From Cognatilysobacter bugurensis (GTDB taxonomy: Bacteria > Pseudomonadota > Gammaproteobacteria > Xanthomonadales > Xanthomonadaceae), in contig NZ_BMYD01000002.1 of the NCBI RefSeq assembly GCF_014652095.1, forward strand, positions 62,001 through 126,000: a DNA stretch of 64,000 bases, read 5' to 3'. Below are positions 1-10,922 of the stretch, one piece after another (position 1 is the first letter of the stretch; each line of letters opens with the position of its first letter). A program made the translations under genes and the position numbers. Under the pieces are notes generated by a model. The model searched no databases, was not told the DNA's origin, and worked only from the letters and a program-made list of their open reading frames with translations.

Positions 1-623
1 CGTGCGTTCGCGATCAGCGCGCACGCATCCCACTCGCGCCATGCCTCGCGATCGTCGCCCAAGTACGTGGCGAACGCTTTCTGGCCCCACGGCACCTGCG
101 ACGGCGCGACGATCGGCGAGAACGCCGACACGCTGCGGTAGTGCCCGGGGTTGCGGAGCGCGAGCACGAGCGCACCGTGTCCGCCCATCGAATGGCCGCT
201 GATGGCGCAGCCGTCGTTCGTCGGGAAATGCGTTTCGATGAGCCCGGGCAGCTCGTGCACGATGTAATCGTGCATGCGGAAATGCGAATCCCAAGGCGCT
301 TGCGTCGCGTTGAGATAGAAGCTGGCGCCGATGCCGAGGTCATAGCCTTCCGCGTCCGGCACGCCGACGCCGCGCGGGCTCGTGTCCGGCACCACCAGGA
401 TCAACCCGTGCTCGGCCGCGTGGCGCTGCGCGCCGGCCTTGGTGATGAAATTCTGCTCGGTGCACGTCAGACCGGACAGCCAGTACAGCACCGGGCAATC
501 GCGCTCGCGCGCATGCGGCGGCACGTAGACGCCGAACTTCATCGTGCAGCCGAGCGTGCCGGACTCGTGCTGCCAGACCTCCTGCGTGCCGCCGAAGCAG
601 GCGTGCGATTCGATGCGTTGCAT
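1..623 (-). CDS. fghA: S-formylglutathione hydrolase, 3' end outside window
   Basis: This cytosolic serine esterase hydrolyses S-formylglutathione to formate and glutathione, the second step of glutathione-dependent formaldehyde detoxification. The reading frame starts with ATG at 623 and is still open at base 1, giving about 207 residues of a family that is usually near 280. Visible signatures are [11 protein letters not shown] at residues 49-59 and the nucleophile elbow GHSMGG with Ser145, the same position as in Escherichia coli FrmB. The catalytic Asp and His lie beyond the window. It starts 7 bases after the adhC stop, so the two genes form one transcription unit and act in sequence on the same substrate. 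Confidence 0.95.
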   Translation of the reverse strand, partial: MQRIESHACFGGTQEVWQHESGTLGCTMKFGVYVPPHARERDCPVLYWLSGLTCTEQNFITKAGAQRHAAEHGLILVVPDTSPRGVGVPDAEGYDLGIGASFYLNATQAPWDSHFRMHDYIVHELPGLIETHFPTNDGCAISGHSMGGHGALVLALRNPGHYRSVSAFSPIVAPSQVPWGQKAFATYLGDDREAWREWDACALIANA

Positions 624-630
624 GGCGGCC

Positions 631-1770
<1,140 letters not shown>

Positions 1771-1834
1771 TCATAGGCGGGCGCGGCCGGCCGCATGTCA
1801 AAGCGGCCGCGGTCGCGCCCCGACACGGCCCGGC

Positions 1835-4594
1835 TCAGCCGGTGTTCTGGATGCCCGCCGCGATGCCGTTGACGGTCGCCACGAGCGCGTCGAGCAGCGC
1901 GCCGTCGGGCGAGCCATCGGCGCGCCAGCGCGCCAGCAGATCCACCTGCAGCAGGCTGATCGGATCGACGTACGGGTTGCGCAGGCGGATCGACTGCCGC
2001 AGCCGGCGATCGCCGTCGAGCAACTCACTGCTGCGCTTGATGCGCAGCACCGCTTCGAGCGTGTGGTCGAACTCGTCGGCCACGCGCGGGTGGAAGCGCG
2101 CATGCAGGTCGCCGTCCGCACCTGTGCTCGCGAGCTGCGAATAGCGCTCGAAAATGCGCGGGTCGGACTTTGCGAGCACCATCTCGACGTCGTCGACGAG
2201 CGTGGCGAAGAACGGCCAATCGCGTGCCATCGCCGCGAGCGCGTCATCGCCGTGCCGCGCGAGCGCGGCCTGCAGCGCGGTGCCGACGCCGTACCACGCG
2301 GTCAGCCCGGAGCGGTTCTGGCTCCATGCGAACACCCACGGGATCGCGCGCAGCGACTGCACGCCCGGCGCGGCCGCGCCGCTCGCGCGCTTGCTGGGCC
2401 GCGAGCTGATCCGCAGCCGCTCGATCACGTCGATCGGCGTGGCGAGGCGGAAATACGCGGGAAACAACGTGTCTTCGTGCACGAGCGCGCGGTAGTGCGC
2501 GCGCGAATCGGCTGCGAGTTCGCCGGCAATGTCGCGCCATGCGGCTTCGCGCGGTTCGGCCGGTCGCGGCCGCAGGCTCGCGCGCAGCACGGCGGCCGTC
2601 GTCTGCTCGAGCGTGCGCAGCGCGAGCGTGCGGATGCCGTACTTGCGGTGGATCACCTCGCCCTGTTCGGTGAGCCGCAGGTGTCCGTCGACCGAGCCGC
2701 GCGGCGCGGCCAGCACGGCGCGCTCGGTCTTGCCGCCGCCGCGGCTGATCGAGCCGCCGCGGCCGTGGAAGAACGTGACCTGCACGCCGTGCGCCTGCGC
2801 GAGCTGCGTGAGTTCGACCTGCGCGCGCTGCAGCGCCCAGCGCGAGGCGAGCAGGCCGCCGTCCTTCGCGCTGTCGGAGTAGCCGAGCATCACGAGCTGG
2901 CGGTCGCCTCGCGAGGCGAGGTGCGTGCGGTAGACCGGGTCGGCCAGCAGCGCGGCGAGCGTGGCAGGCGCTGCGGCCAGGTCGTCGATCGTTTCGAACA
3001 GTGGCGCCACGTCGAGCGGCACTGCGTCTGCGTCGGTGCAGCCGGCCAGCCGCGCGAGCGCGAGCACGGCGAGCGCGTCGGCGGCGCTGCGGCTCATGCT
3101 CACGATGTAGGGGCCGAATGCATGCGCGCCGTAGCGCGTGCGCGCCTCGCGGACCGTGCCGAACACCGCGAGTGTCGACGCAGCGGGCTCGAGAGATGCC
3201 CGGGCGGAGGGCGGCTCGCGTCCTTCGATCAGCGCATGCAATCGCGTGACGCGCGCATCCACCGCACGGTGCGGCCAAGCAGCATCGTCGAGCAGCACGG
3301 CCAGCGCAGCATCGTGCGCGGCAGAGTCCTGGCGCAGGTCGAGCGTGGCGAGATGGAAGCCGAAGCAGCGCGCGCGCCGCAGCAGCCGGCGCACGGCGAA
3401 CGCGCCGGCATGCGTGCCCGCATGCGTGCGCAGGCTGCGCTCGATCGCGGCGACGTCCTCGACGAACGCATCGGGTGAGCGATAACCGTGCGGCGCGTCG
3501 TCGAGCGTGCCGTCGAGCCGGCGCTGCATGAGCGTGAGCAGCGCCCGGTACGGCATGTCCGCGTCGCGCGCGCGCAGCGGCGCTTCAGGCAGCTCGCCGC
3601 GGTGGTGGAGGATGCGGGCCAGCACGTCGTCGTCGATGCCCACGCGTTCGGGCGATTGCGTGAGCAGCATCGACAGCGACTCGAGCTCGCGCCGGTACAG
3701 CCGCAGCACGCGTGAGCGCTGCACGCCGAGCGTGTCGGCGATCGTCGCCGCGCCCACGTTCGGATTACCGTCCATGTCGCCGCCGACCCAGGTGCCGAAG
3801 CGCAGCACGCCCGCCACAGCATCGTCGGTCTGCCCATCGATGGCGCCGGGTGCGTGTTCGCGCAGCGCGGCTTCGAGCGCTTCGCAGAACACTGGCAGCA
3901 CGCGGTACAGCACGTCGGTGAGGTAGTAGCCGACGTGTTCGAGCTCATCGCGCACGCTGGGCTTTGCGGGCGGCGTGTCTGCGGTCTGCCAACCGGCCGT
4001 CAGCGCGACGCGCATGCGCGCGCGGTCGGCGGCGCGTTCGGCCGGCGTGCGCATGCGGTCGATGTCCTCGACGAGGCTCGCGACGAGCTGGCGTTCTTTT
4101 TCCAGCAGCGCGCGGCGCACGGCCTCGGTCGGGTGCGCGGTGAACACGGGCTCGATGCGCAGCCGCGGCAGCAGGGCGCCCACTTCGGACACGTCGGTGC
4201 CCTCGGCACGCAGCGCGGCAAGCACGGCGCGCAGGCCGCCGGGTTGCGCGCCGTCGCCTTCGCGCTCGTGCTCACGGCGCCGGCGGATGCGGTGCACGCG
4301 CTCGGCGACGTTGACGGCCTGGAAATAGGTGGCAAACGCGCGCACGAGATCGCTGACGTCGTCCGGCGCCACGCCGGCCAGCAGCGCATCGAGCGATTCG
4401 ACCGGCGCATCGGCCTCGCGCCGCTGGATCGCGGCGCGTCTCAATTGCTCGACGGTCTCGAGGAACGCAGGCCCGCGCTGCTCGGCGAGGATCTCGCCGA
4501 CGAGCGCACCGAGCATCTTCACGTCCTCGCGCAGGCGGGTGTCGGTGGCAGCAAAGCGCACCGTGCGCAGGGGCTCGTCGGAAGCGTCGGTCAT
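1835..4594 (-). CDS. ppc: Phosphoenolpyruvate carboxylase
   Basis: PEP carboxylase makes oxaloacetate from phosphoenolpyruvate and bicarbonate and refills the TCA cycle. The 919-residue protein has the family landmarks in order: catalytic TAHPTE with His154, the GGDMDGNPNV block at 271-280, GYSDSAKDGG at 571-580 and the glycine loop FHGRGGS at 609-615. The C-terminus ends IQNTG, which matches the conserved QNTG end of the family, so the gene is complete. It stands alone between gshA (75 bases upstream) and adhC (94 bases downstream). Nothing in the sequence indicates unusual regulation. Confidence 0.98.
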   Translation of the reverse strand: MTDASDEPLRTVRFAATDTRLREDVKMLGALVGEILAEQRGPAFLETVEQLRRAAIQRREADAPVESLDALLAGVAPDDVSDLVRAFATYFQAVNVAERVHRIRRRREHEREGDGAQPGGLRAVLAALRAEGTDVSEVGALLPRLRIEPVFTAHPTEAVRRALLEKERQLVASLVEDIDRMRTPAERAADRARMRVALTAGWQTADTPPAKPSVRDELEHVGYYLTDVLYRVLPVFCEALEAALREHAPGAIDGQTDDAVAGVLRFGTWVGGDMDGNPNVGAATIADTLGVQRSRVLRLYRRELESLSMLLTQSPERVGIDDDVLARILHHRGELPEAPLRARDADMPYRALLTLMQRRLDGTLDDAPHGYRSPDAFVEDVAAIERSLRTHAGTHAGAFAVRRLLRRARCFGFHLATLDLRQDSAAHDAALAVLLDDAAWPHRAVDARVTRLHALIEGREPPSARASLEPAASTLAVFGTVREARTRYGAHAFGPYIVSMSRSAADALAVLALARLAGCTDADAVPLDVAPLFETIDDLAAAPATLAALLADPVYRTHLASRGDRQLVMLGYSDSAKDGGLLASRWALQRAQVELTQLAQAHGVQVTFFHGRGGSISRGGGKTERAVLAAPRGSVDGHLRLTEQGEVIHRKYGIRTLALRTLEQTTAAVLRASLRPRPAEPREAAWRDIAGELAADSRAHYRALVHEDTLFPAYFRLATPIDVIERLRISSRPSKRASGAAAPGVQSLRAIPWVFAWSQNRSGLTAWYGVGTALQAALARHGDDALAAMARDWPFFATLVDDVEMVLAKSDPRIFERYSQLASTGADGDLHARFHPRVADEFDHTLEAVLRIKRSSELLDGDRRLRQSIRLRNPYVDPISLLQVDLLARWRADGSPDGALLDALVATVNGIAAGIQNTG

Positions 4595-4669
4595 GGGCTC
4601 GTCGGTCAGTGGGGACCGACGAAGGCTAACGCGTCCGTGTGGCCGCGCTCATGACGATTGGTGCACGGC

Positions 4670-6034
4670 TCAGTACGCGAACTCGCGGAAGACCGGATCG
4701 ATGCGGCCGCCCCATGGGCCATGGAACAACTCGAGCTTCACTTCCGCCGGGGTCTTGCCGGTCTCGACGATCTCGAGCAGCGGCTCGATGTGCACGCGCT
4801 CGTCCGCGCCGCGCGAGTTGAGGTATGCGCGGCGCTGCAGGCCGTGTGTCGAGATCTTCAGCGCTTCGCGCGCGAGGTCGCGCACGGTGCCACCGCGGAA
4901 CGGCAGGCCCATTGCGTGCTTCGGCACGCCGTCGCGCAGTGCGTGGCGCTCGTCGCGCGTGAAGTCCTTGACGAGGTCCCACGCGGCGTCGAGCGCTGCG
5001 TCGTCATACAGCAGGCCGACCCAGAACGCGGGCAGCGCGCAGATGCGGTTCCAGGGGCCCGAATCCGCACCGCGCATCTCGAGGTACTTCTTGAGCCGCA
5101 CTTCGGGGAAGGCCGTCGTGCTGTGGTCGGCCCAGTCCTTGAGCGTGGGGCGCTCGCCCGGATACGCGGGCAGGCGGCCGTCAAGGTAGTCCCGGAAGCT
5201 CTGGCCGCTCGCGTCGATGTAGGTGCCGTCGCGGTAGACGAAGTACATCGGCACGTCGAGCAGGTAATCGGTGTAGCGCTCGTAGCCGAAGCCGTCCTCG
5301 AACACGAAATCGAGCATGCCAGTGCGACCGGCATCGGTGTCGGACCAGATGTGCGAGCGGTACGACAGCTGGCCGTTCGGCTGGCCCTCGGTGAACGGCG
5401 AGTCGGCGAACAGCGCGGTCGCGATCGGCTGCAGTGCAAGCGCGACGCGGAACTTCTTGACCATGTCCGCTTCGGACGCGACGTCGAGGTTGACCTGCAC
5501 CGTGCAGGTGCGCGTCATCATGTCCAGGCCGAGCGAGCCGACCTTGGGCATGTACTCGCGCATGATCTTGTAGCGGCCCTTCGGCATCCACGGCATCTCG
5601 TCGCGGCGCCACTTGGGCTGGAAGCCCATGCCGAGAAAGCCCAGGCCCATCGGCTCCGCGACCTCGCGCACTTCGCGCAGGTGGCTCGATGCCTCCATGC
5701 AGGTCTCGTGCAGCGTGCGCAGCGGCGCGCCTGACAGCTCCAGCTGGCCTGCGGGTTCGAGCGAGACCGAGGCGCCGTCGCGCACGAGCGCGATCGTGCG
5801 GCCGTGCTCGTCGACGGGCTCCCAGCCGAAGCGCATGAGCCCGCGCAGCAACGCTTCGATGCCGCGATCGCCGTCGAACGTCGGCGCCTGCAGATCGTCG
5901 GTGCGGAAGCCGAACTTCTCGTGCTCGGTGCCGATGCGCCAGTCGTCGCGCGGCCGCACGCCCGACGCGAGGTACTCGACGAGCTGCGCGCGTGACTCGA
6001 TCGGAACATCATTGACCTGACTCGGACCGGACAC
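4670..6034 (-). CDS. gshA: Glutamate-cysteine ligase, plant/alphaproteobacterial type
   Basis: First enzyme of glutathione synthesis, joining Glu and Cys with ATP in the cytosol. At 454 residues it resembles the plant-type GCS2 branch found in Xanthomonadaceae, not the enterobacterial GshA. Recognisable stretches are GTEHEKFGF near residue 41, the block MGLGFLGMGFQPKW and RTCTVQVNLD. The start is GTG at 6034 with a good ribosome site (AAGGAAG) about six bases upstream, so this codon is preferred over the internal ATGs. Glutathione use links it functionally to adhC/fghA nearby and to the GFA and GST genes further along, though they are not one operon. Confidence 0.95.
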   Translation of the reverse strand: MSGPSQVNDVPIESRAQLVEYLASGVRPRDDWRIGTEHEKFGFRTDDLQAPTFDGDRGIEALLRGLMRFGWEPVDEHGRTIALVRDGASVSLEPAGQLELSGAPLRTLHETCMEASSHLREVREVAEPMGLGFLGMGFQPKWRRDEMPWMPKGRYKIMREYMPKVGSLGLDMMTRTCTVQVNLDVASEADMVKKFRVALALQPIATALFADSPFTEGQPNGQLSYRSHIWSDTDAGRTGMLDFVFEDGFGYERYTDYLLDVPMYFVYRDGTYIDASGQSFRDYLDGRLPAYPGERPTLKDWADHSTTAFPEVRLKKYLEMRGADSGPWNRICALPAFWVGLLYDDAALDAAWDLVKDFTRDERHALRDGVPKHAMGLPFRGGTVRDLAREALKISTHGLQRRAYLNSRGADERVHIEPLLEIVETGKTPAEVKLELFHGPWGGRIDPVFREFAY

Positions 6035-6254
6035 TGCACTTCCTTAGGCTGATGGCGTATGCCGGAGCAACGGAGTGCGCGCGATGCGGCGGCCGGCCCG
6101 ACGGGGTCTGCAGTCTATCCGGCGGTCGAGCTTGGAAGCGTTGCGCGGATTTCACGTCTGCGTTGCACGGATGCGTCTAAGGATCGGGCCGTCCGGCCCC
6201 AAGCGCGCAGCGTCGCGAGCGCCGGACTTGGGCCGGCCGCTCCGGCCCGTCGCC

Positions 6255-6260
6255 TACAAT
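6255..6260 (+). promoter_or_regulatory. Probable -10 box (TACAAT) of the peptide-binding protein gene
   Basis: TACAAT ends six bases before the ATG at 6267. If it is a -10 element, transcription would start at or next to the start codon, giving a leaderless or near-leaderless mRNA. No convincing -35 box is seen; TTGGGC at 6228-6233 is spaced too far (21 bases). Confidence 0.4.
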
Positions 6261-6266
6261 CGCCTC

Positions 6267-8075
6267 ATGCCTCGATTCGTCCCGTTTGCGCGCCCCCTGC
6301 GGCGCCTGCGCGCGTCCGCGTGCGCCGCGGCGCTCGCCCTAATGCTCGGCGCGACGCCCGCGTGGGCCCAAGGCTCGGGCGAGCGGCTCGAGCGCGGCAA
6401 CGGCCCCGAGCCTTCCACGCTCGACGCGCACCGCTGCCAGGAAGTCGCCTGCGGCAACGTGCTGCGCGATCTGTACGAGGGTCTGGTGACCGAGGACGCG
6501 CACGGCCGCCTGATCCCGGGGATCGCGCGGCGCTGGTCGGTCTCCGACGACGGCCGCACCTGGACGTTCGAGCTGCGCGGCGGGCTGCGCTGGAGCAACG
6601 GCGCGCCGCTCAACGCGCATGACGTGGTCGCAAGTTTCCGCCGCGCGTTCACGCCGATGACAGCCGCGCCGTTCGCCGAACTGTTTGATGCGTTGCGCAA
6701 TGCGCAGGCCGTGCAGGCCGGCCGGGTGCCGCCGGACGCGCTCGGCGTGCATGCGCCGGATGCGCGCACCGTAGTGTTCGAACTCACGCGCGCCGCGCCG
6801 CTGCCGGCGCTGCTCACGCTGCCGATCGCGTTTCCGGTCTACCTGCCCGCGGTGCGCGAGCACGGCGCGCAGCACACCCAGCCCGGACGTCTCGTGTCGA
6901 ATGGCGCGTACCGGCTCGAGGCGTGGACGCCGCAGGCGAATCTCGTGGTGGCCCGCAACCCGCATTTCCATGACGCGGCAAACGTCGCGATCGACCGCGT
7001 GCGCTTTCACGTCACCGAGGACGCGGCGGCCGAGCTGCACCGCTTTGCGGCCGGCGATCTGCATCTGACCGAAACCGTGCCGCCGCAGCCGTTGGCCTCG
7101 CTGCGTGCGCGGTTCGGATCGCAGTTGCGCATCAGCCCGTACCTCGGCGCGTTCTGGCTCGGCTTCAACCTCACGCGCGCGCCGTTCGAGTCGTCGGGCT
7201 GCGCAGGCGGGCGCGATTCGAATGCACACGGCGTCGATGACACGACGAGCGGGCCTGCTGCGGTCGATAGGAAGCGCCCGCGGGGATCGGGCGAGGCCGA
7301 TGCGCCCGATGCGCAGCGCGCGGGCGTCGACCTCCTGTCGATCGACGCACCGACCTGCTTCGATCGCGCCCATGCGCTGCGGCGTGCGCTCTCGCTCGCA
7401 ATCGACCGCGAGCTGCTGGTGAAGGCCGTCACCGGCTTCGGCGAAGCGCCCGCGTACGGCATTGTGCCGCCGGGCATCGCCGGCTACGTCCCCGCATCGA
7501 CGCCGTGGGCAGCGTGGCCGCAGCAACAACGCGAGGCGCATGCACGAGAGCTGCTGCACGCGGCCGGTGTGTCGCCGCACCACCCGCTCGAAATCGAGCT
7601 GCGCTACAACACGTCCACCCCGCACCGCCGCCTCGCGCTCGCGGTCGCGGCGATGTGGCGGCAGGCGTTGCCTGGCGTGCGCGTGCGCCTGCGCAACGAG
7701 GAATGGAAGGTGTTTGTCGGCAACCGCAAGCAGCGCGTGATCACGCAGGTGTTCCGCGGCGGCTGGATCGCGGACGTGCCCGATGCACGCAACTTCCTTG
7801 CCGCGTTCGGCTCCGACGGCGCGCTGAACTGGACCGGTTACGACGATGCGGGCGTTCGCACGCGACTCGCGCGCGCCGATGCCGCTGCCAGCGAGGCCGC
7901 GCGCAATGCATGGCTGCGTGCGGCCGAGACGCGGCTGCTCGCGCATGATGCGGTGATCCCGCTGTACTTCTACGCGTCCAAGCATCTCGTGCACCCGTCG
8001 GTGCGCGGCTTCGAGGCCAATGCGCTCGACCGCCATGCGAGCCGCTGGATGTCGTTTGCCGGACCCGTGCGATGA
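6267..8075 (+). CDS. Periplasmic peptide-binding protein of an ABC transporter (SBP_bac_5)
   Basis: OppA/DppA-like solute-binding protein that would bind oligopeptides in the periplasm. The start chosen at 6267 gives a good signal peptide (arginines, then a hydrophobic stretch, cleavage after AWA at about residue 30), whereas the frame continues upstream without a better start. Family signatures include EPSTLDAH, LYEGLV, RRWSVSDDGRTWTFELR and the NGAY/ARNPHFHDA segment. An unusual low-complexity, polar insertion rich in Gly, Asp and Ser sits at about residues 310-360. The stop overlaps the next gene by 4 bases (ATGA). Length is 602 residues. Confidence 0.9.
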   Translation: MPRFVPFARPLRRLRASACAAALALMLGATPAWAQGSGERLERGNGPEPSTLDAHRCQEVACGNVLRDLYEGLVTEDAHGRLIPGIARRWSVSDDGRTWTFELRGGLRWSNGAPLNAHDVVASFRRAFTPMTAAPFAELFDALRNAQAVQAGRVPPDALGVHAPDARTVVFELTRAAPLPALLTLPIAFPVYLPAVREHGAQHTQPGRLVSNGAYRLEAWTPQANLVVARNPHFHDAANVAIDRVRFHVTEDAAAELHRFAAGDLHLTETVPPQPLASLRARFGSQLRISPYLGAFWLGFNLTRAPFESSGCAGGRDSNAHGVDDTTSGPAAVDRKRPRGSGEADAPDAQRAGVDLLSIDAPTCFDRAHALRRALSLAIDRELLVKAVTGFGEAPAYGIVPPGIAGYVPASTPWAAWPQQQREAHARELLHAAGVSPHHPLEIELRYNTSTPHRRLALAVAAMWRQALPGVRVRLRNEEWKVFVGNRKQRVITQVFRGGWIADVPDARNFLAAFGSDGALNWTGYDDAGVRTRLARADAAASEAARNAWLRAAETRLLAHDAVIPLYFYASKHLVHPSVRGFEANALDRHASRWMSFAGPVR

Positions 8076-8983
8076 CGCGCGTCCTCGCGCGCGCCCTCGA
8101 AGCGCTGCTCACGCTGTGGCTGCTCGCGACGCTGTGCTTCGCGCTGCTGCGCGCCGCCCCGGGCGGTCCCTTCGACACCGAAAAGGCCGCGCCGCCCGAG
8201 GCGCAGGCCGCGCTGGCGGCCCAGTACCGGCTCGATCGCGCGCTGCCGGCGCAGTACGGCGCGTGGCTCGGCGACGTCGCGCGCGGCGATCTCGGCCCGT
8301 CGTTCCAATACCCCGACACCACGGTCAACCGCCTCATCGCGCAGGCGCTGCCGGTGTCCGCGCTCGTCGGCGGGCTTGCACTGGCGCTCGCACTCGCGGT
8401 CGGCATTCCTGTCGGACTGCTCGCGGGGCTGCGCGGCGGACAGGCCACCGACCGCCTGCTGATGTTCGGCGCCGGGCTCGGGCTCGCGGTGCCGAAATTC
8501 GTGGCCGCGCCGCTGCTGATCCTGCTGTTTGCGGTGGCGCTGCAGTGGCTGCCGGCCGGCGGCTGGGGTGAGCCCGCGAACCTCGTGCTGCCGGTCATCG
8601 CGCTCGCGCTGCCGAACATCGCGTACTGCGCGCGGCTGATGCGCGCGTCATTGCTCGAAACCCTGTCGGCCGACTACCTGCGCGCGGCGCGGGCACGCGG
8701 GTTTTCCGAAACGCGTCTGCTGGTTTCGCACGCGCTCAAACCCGCGTTGCTGCCGGTCATTGCGTGGCTCTCGCCGGCGCTCATCAACATCGTCACCGGC
8801 TCGGCGGTCGTCGAGCAGGTGTTCGGCATCCCCGGCATGGGGCGCTACTTCGTGCAGGGCGCGCTCAATCGCGACTACACGCTCGTGCTCGGCGTGGTGC
8901 TCGTCGTCGGCGCGCTGATCGTGGTGATCAACGCGCTCGTCGATGCGCTGCGGGTGAAGCTCGACCCGCGGCTGGCTCAGTAG
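8072..8983 (+). CDS. Peptide ABC transporter permease, OppB/DppB-like
   Basis: Inner-membrane permease of 303 residues with about six hydrophobic helices and the binding-protein-dependent transport domain. The EAA-type loop is near LRAARARGFSETRLLVSHALKPALLP (about residues 207-232). It is translationally coupled to the preceding binding protein through an ATGA overlap. The expected partners, a second permease (OppC) and the ATPases (OppD/F), are absent: eight bases later a gene begins on the opposite strand. The transporter must therefore be completed by genes elsewhere, or this pair is a remnant. Confidence 0.92.
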   Translation: MTRVLARALEALLTLWLLATLCFALLRAAPGGPFDTEKAAPPEAQAALAAQYRLDRALPAQYGAWLGDVARGDLGPSFQYPDTTVNRLIAQALPVSALVGGLALALALAVGIPVGLLAGLRGGQATDRLLMFGAGLGLAVPKFVAAPLLILLFAVALQWLPAGGWGEPANLVLPVIALALPNIAYCARLMRASLLETLSADYLRAARARGFSETRLLVSHALKPALLPVIAWLSPALINIVTGSAVVEQVFGIPGMGRYFVQGALNRDYTLVLGVVLVVGALIVVINALVDALRVKLDPRLAQ

Positions 8984-8991
8984 TCGCCGAT

Positions 8992-9921
8992 TCAGTACCT
9001 CGGCACGTTCGCATCGACCTGCGTCGACCACGCGTCGATGCCGCCTTCGACGTTGAACAGCGACGTGAAGCCGCGCTGGCGGAAGTGCTCGGCGGCCTGT
9101 GCGCTGCGACGGCCGTGGTGGCACAGGAACGCGAGCGGCGCGTCCTTCGGCAACGACTCCAATCGCGCGAGACCGTCGTCGTCGAACGATTCGAACGTGC
9201 AGGCCACGGACGCGAGCGAGCGCTCGTCCTCGGGCCGCACGTCGATGAGCGTGAGCGTGCCGGCGGCGACGCGCGAAGCGGCCTCGGTCGGCGTGAGCGG
9301 TTTGACCTTCGGCGGCGCGTTCGGGTTCTCGACCACGAGGCCGCGACCCCGCGCGTCGTCGACGAAATCGATCGACAGCCCCTTCGCACGCTGCGCGCTC
9401 GCCAGGTCGAACTGCACGCGCACGCCCTCGGTCACGACGGCGATCGCATCGGCATCGACCGGGCCGAGTTGCAGCTTTGCGTTGAAGCGCAGATCGACCT
9501 CGACGAGCACCGCGTAACCGTCGCCGGCGTCCGCGAGCGCGTCGCGCAGCATCGACGCGGCGGCCGGCGTGATCGTGATCGACGGCGGCGTGCGGTCCGG
9601 TGCCTGCACGCCGAGCGCGGTGTGCAGCTCACCCGAGCGCGCCATCTGGTCGATGATGTCGCTGCCGCCGACGAGTTCGCCCTGGATGTAGAGCTGAGGG
9701 ATCGTCGGCCACTCGCCGTAGGCCTTGATGCCTTCGCGGATCTCCGGATCGCTGAGCACGTCGATGTGCGCGTAGTCGACGCCGGTGTCGGCGAGCGCAC
9801 GCACCGCACGCGACGAGAAGCCGCATTGCGGCGCGCCGGGCTCGCCCTTCATGAACAGCACGACGCGGTTTGCGGCGAGCAGGGAGTCGATGCGCGAGCG
9901 CAGGGCGGGGTCGAGCGACAT
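8992..9921 (-). CDS. grxD: Three-domain monothiol glutaredoxin (Grx4-HesB-like-rhodanese)
   Basis: The N-terminal domain (about residues 1-105) is a Grx4-type monothiol glutaredoxin with the CGFS active site, which binds and transfers [2Fe-2S] clusters using glutathione. The middle part (about 110-205) resembles a HesB/IscA-like fold but lacks the usual cysteine triad. The C-terminal part (about 212-309) is a rhodanese domain with an active-site cysteine in LCHHGRRS. The start at 9921 (MSLDPALRSR) is chosen over an upstream in-frame codon because it matches the normal Grx4 N-terminus. It converges on the permease gene with an 8-base gap. The fused form is known in Xanthomonadaceae. Confidence 0.93.
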   Translation of the reverse strand: MSLDPALRSRIDSLLAANRVVLFMKGEPGAPQCGFSSRAVRALADTGVDYAHIDVLSDPEIREGIKAYGEWPTIPQLYIQGELVGGSDIIDQMARSGELHTALGVQAPDRTPPSITITPAAASMLRDALADAGDGYAVLVEVDLRFNAKLQLGPVDADAIAVVTEGVRVQFDLASAQRAKGLSIDFVDDARGRGLVVENPNAPPKVKPLTPTEAASRVAAGTLTLIDVRPEDERSLASVACTFESFDDDGLARLESLPKDAPLAFLCHHGRRSAQAAEHFRQRGFTSLFNVEGGIDAWSTQVDANVPRY

Positions 9922-10028
9922 GGCGAAAGTCCGGGGACACGCGAGGGCGCGCAGTGTATCGCCGCCCACGCCGCCGGCCCGTGCCACGCGCTGAACCCGC
10001 GGCGGGCCGCCGCAAGCCGCGTGGCATC

Positions 10029-10922
10029 ATGCCGCGCATGTCGACCCCGTCCCTTCACCGCCCGCCGCGGCACCCGCACGCGTGGTGGGTGTCGCTCGTC
10101 GCCTCGCAGTTCGCGGTCGCCGCGCTGTGGATGCGCTACGGCGCAGGCTGGGGCGTCGCGTCGATGTTCGCGTCGCACGCGCCGTTCCTGTGGGGCACGC
10201 TGCGGCCGGGCTCGCACCTGTTCAGCCCGGTGATCACGCGCATGCCGACCGACGCGCGCGTGGTGTGGCTCACGATCGACGACGGCCCGTCCGACGACAC
10301 GCTGGCGATCCTCGACCTGCTCGACGCGCACGGTGCGCGGGCGACGTTCTTTCTCGTCGGCGAACGCGCTGAGCGTCGGCCCGAGCTCGTGCGCGAGATC
10401 GTGCAACGCGGGCATGAGGTGGCCAACCACAGCCACACGCATCCGCAGGCGTGGTTCTGGGCGCTCGGCCCGCGGCGCATGCGCCGCGAAATCGACACCG
10501 CACAGCGCACGCTCACTGCGCTCGCAGGCAAGGTGCCGCGCCGCTTCCGTGCGGTCGTCGGCATGGCCAATCCATTCACCGCTGCGCCGCTGAAGGCGCA
10601 CGACCTCACGCGCGTGGGCTGGGGCGCGCGTGGCTTCGATGCCGTCGCGAAGGACCCCGCGGCGATCGTCGCGCGCATCGAGCGCGACCTCGCGCCCGGC
10701 GCGATCGTGCTGCTGCACGAAGGCGCAAGGCACGGCCGCAACGTCGAGACGATTGCGCGGCTGCTGGCGCGGCTCGATGTGCTGGGCTACCGGTCGATCG
10801 TGCCGGGGGTCGAGTACGCGCCGGAGGACGCGTTGCATCGATCGTCCGGCCAAACGGCTGGCCAGGCAGCGACCGGCGAGCCGCTCCGCATCGACACGCC
10901 GCTGCCTGGCGAGCGCGCATAA
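10029..10922 (+). CDS. NodB-type polysaccharide deacetylase, membrane-anchored
   Basis: Predicted carbohydrate esterase family 4 protein. A hydrophobic segment near the N-terminus (about residues 18-40) would anchor it in the inner membrane. The NodB domain follows, with the metal and catalytic motif TIDDGPS at about residue 81 and the zinc motif HSHTH at about residue 135. The start may be ATG at 10029 or 10038. Substrate is not evident; candidates are peptidoglycan or an exopolysaccharide. Its stop touches the A-run of the terminator serving the convergent beta-helix gene. Confidence 0.88.
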   Translation: MPRMSTPSLHRPPRHPHAWWVSLVASQFAVAALWMRYGAGWGVASMFASHAPFLWGTLRPGSHLFSPVITRMPTDARVVWLTIDDGPSDDTLAILDLLDAHGARATFFLVGERAERRPELVREIVQRGHEVANHSHTHPQAWFWALGPRRMRREIDTAQRTLTALAGKVPRRFRAVVGMANPFTAAPLKAHDLTRVGWGARGFDAVAKDPAAIVARIERDLAPGAIVLLHEGARHGRNVETIARLLARLDVLGYRSIVPGVEYAPEDALHRSSGQTAGQAATGEPLRIDTPLPGERA

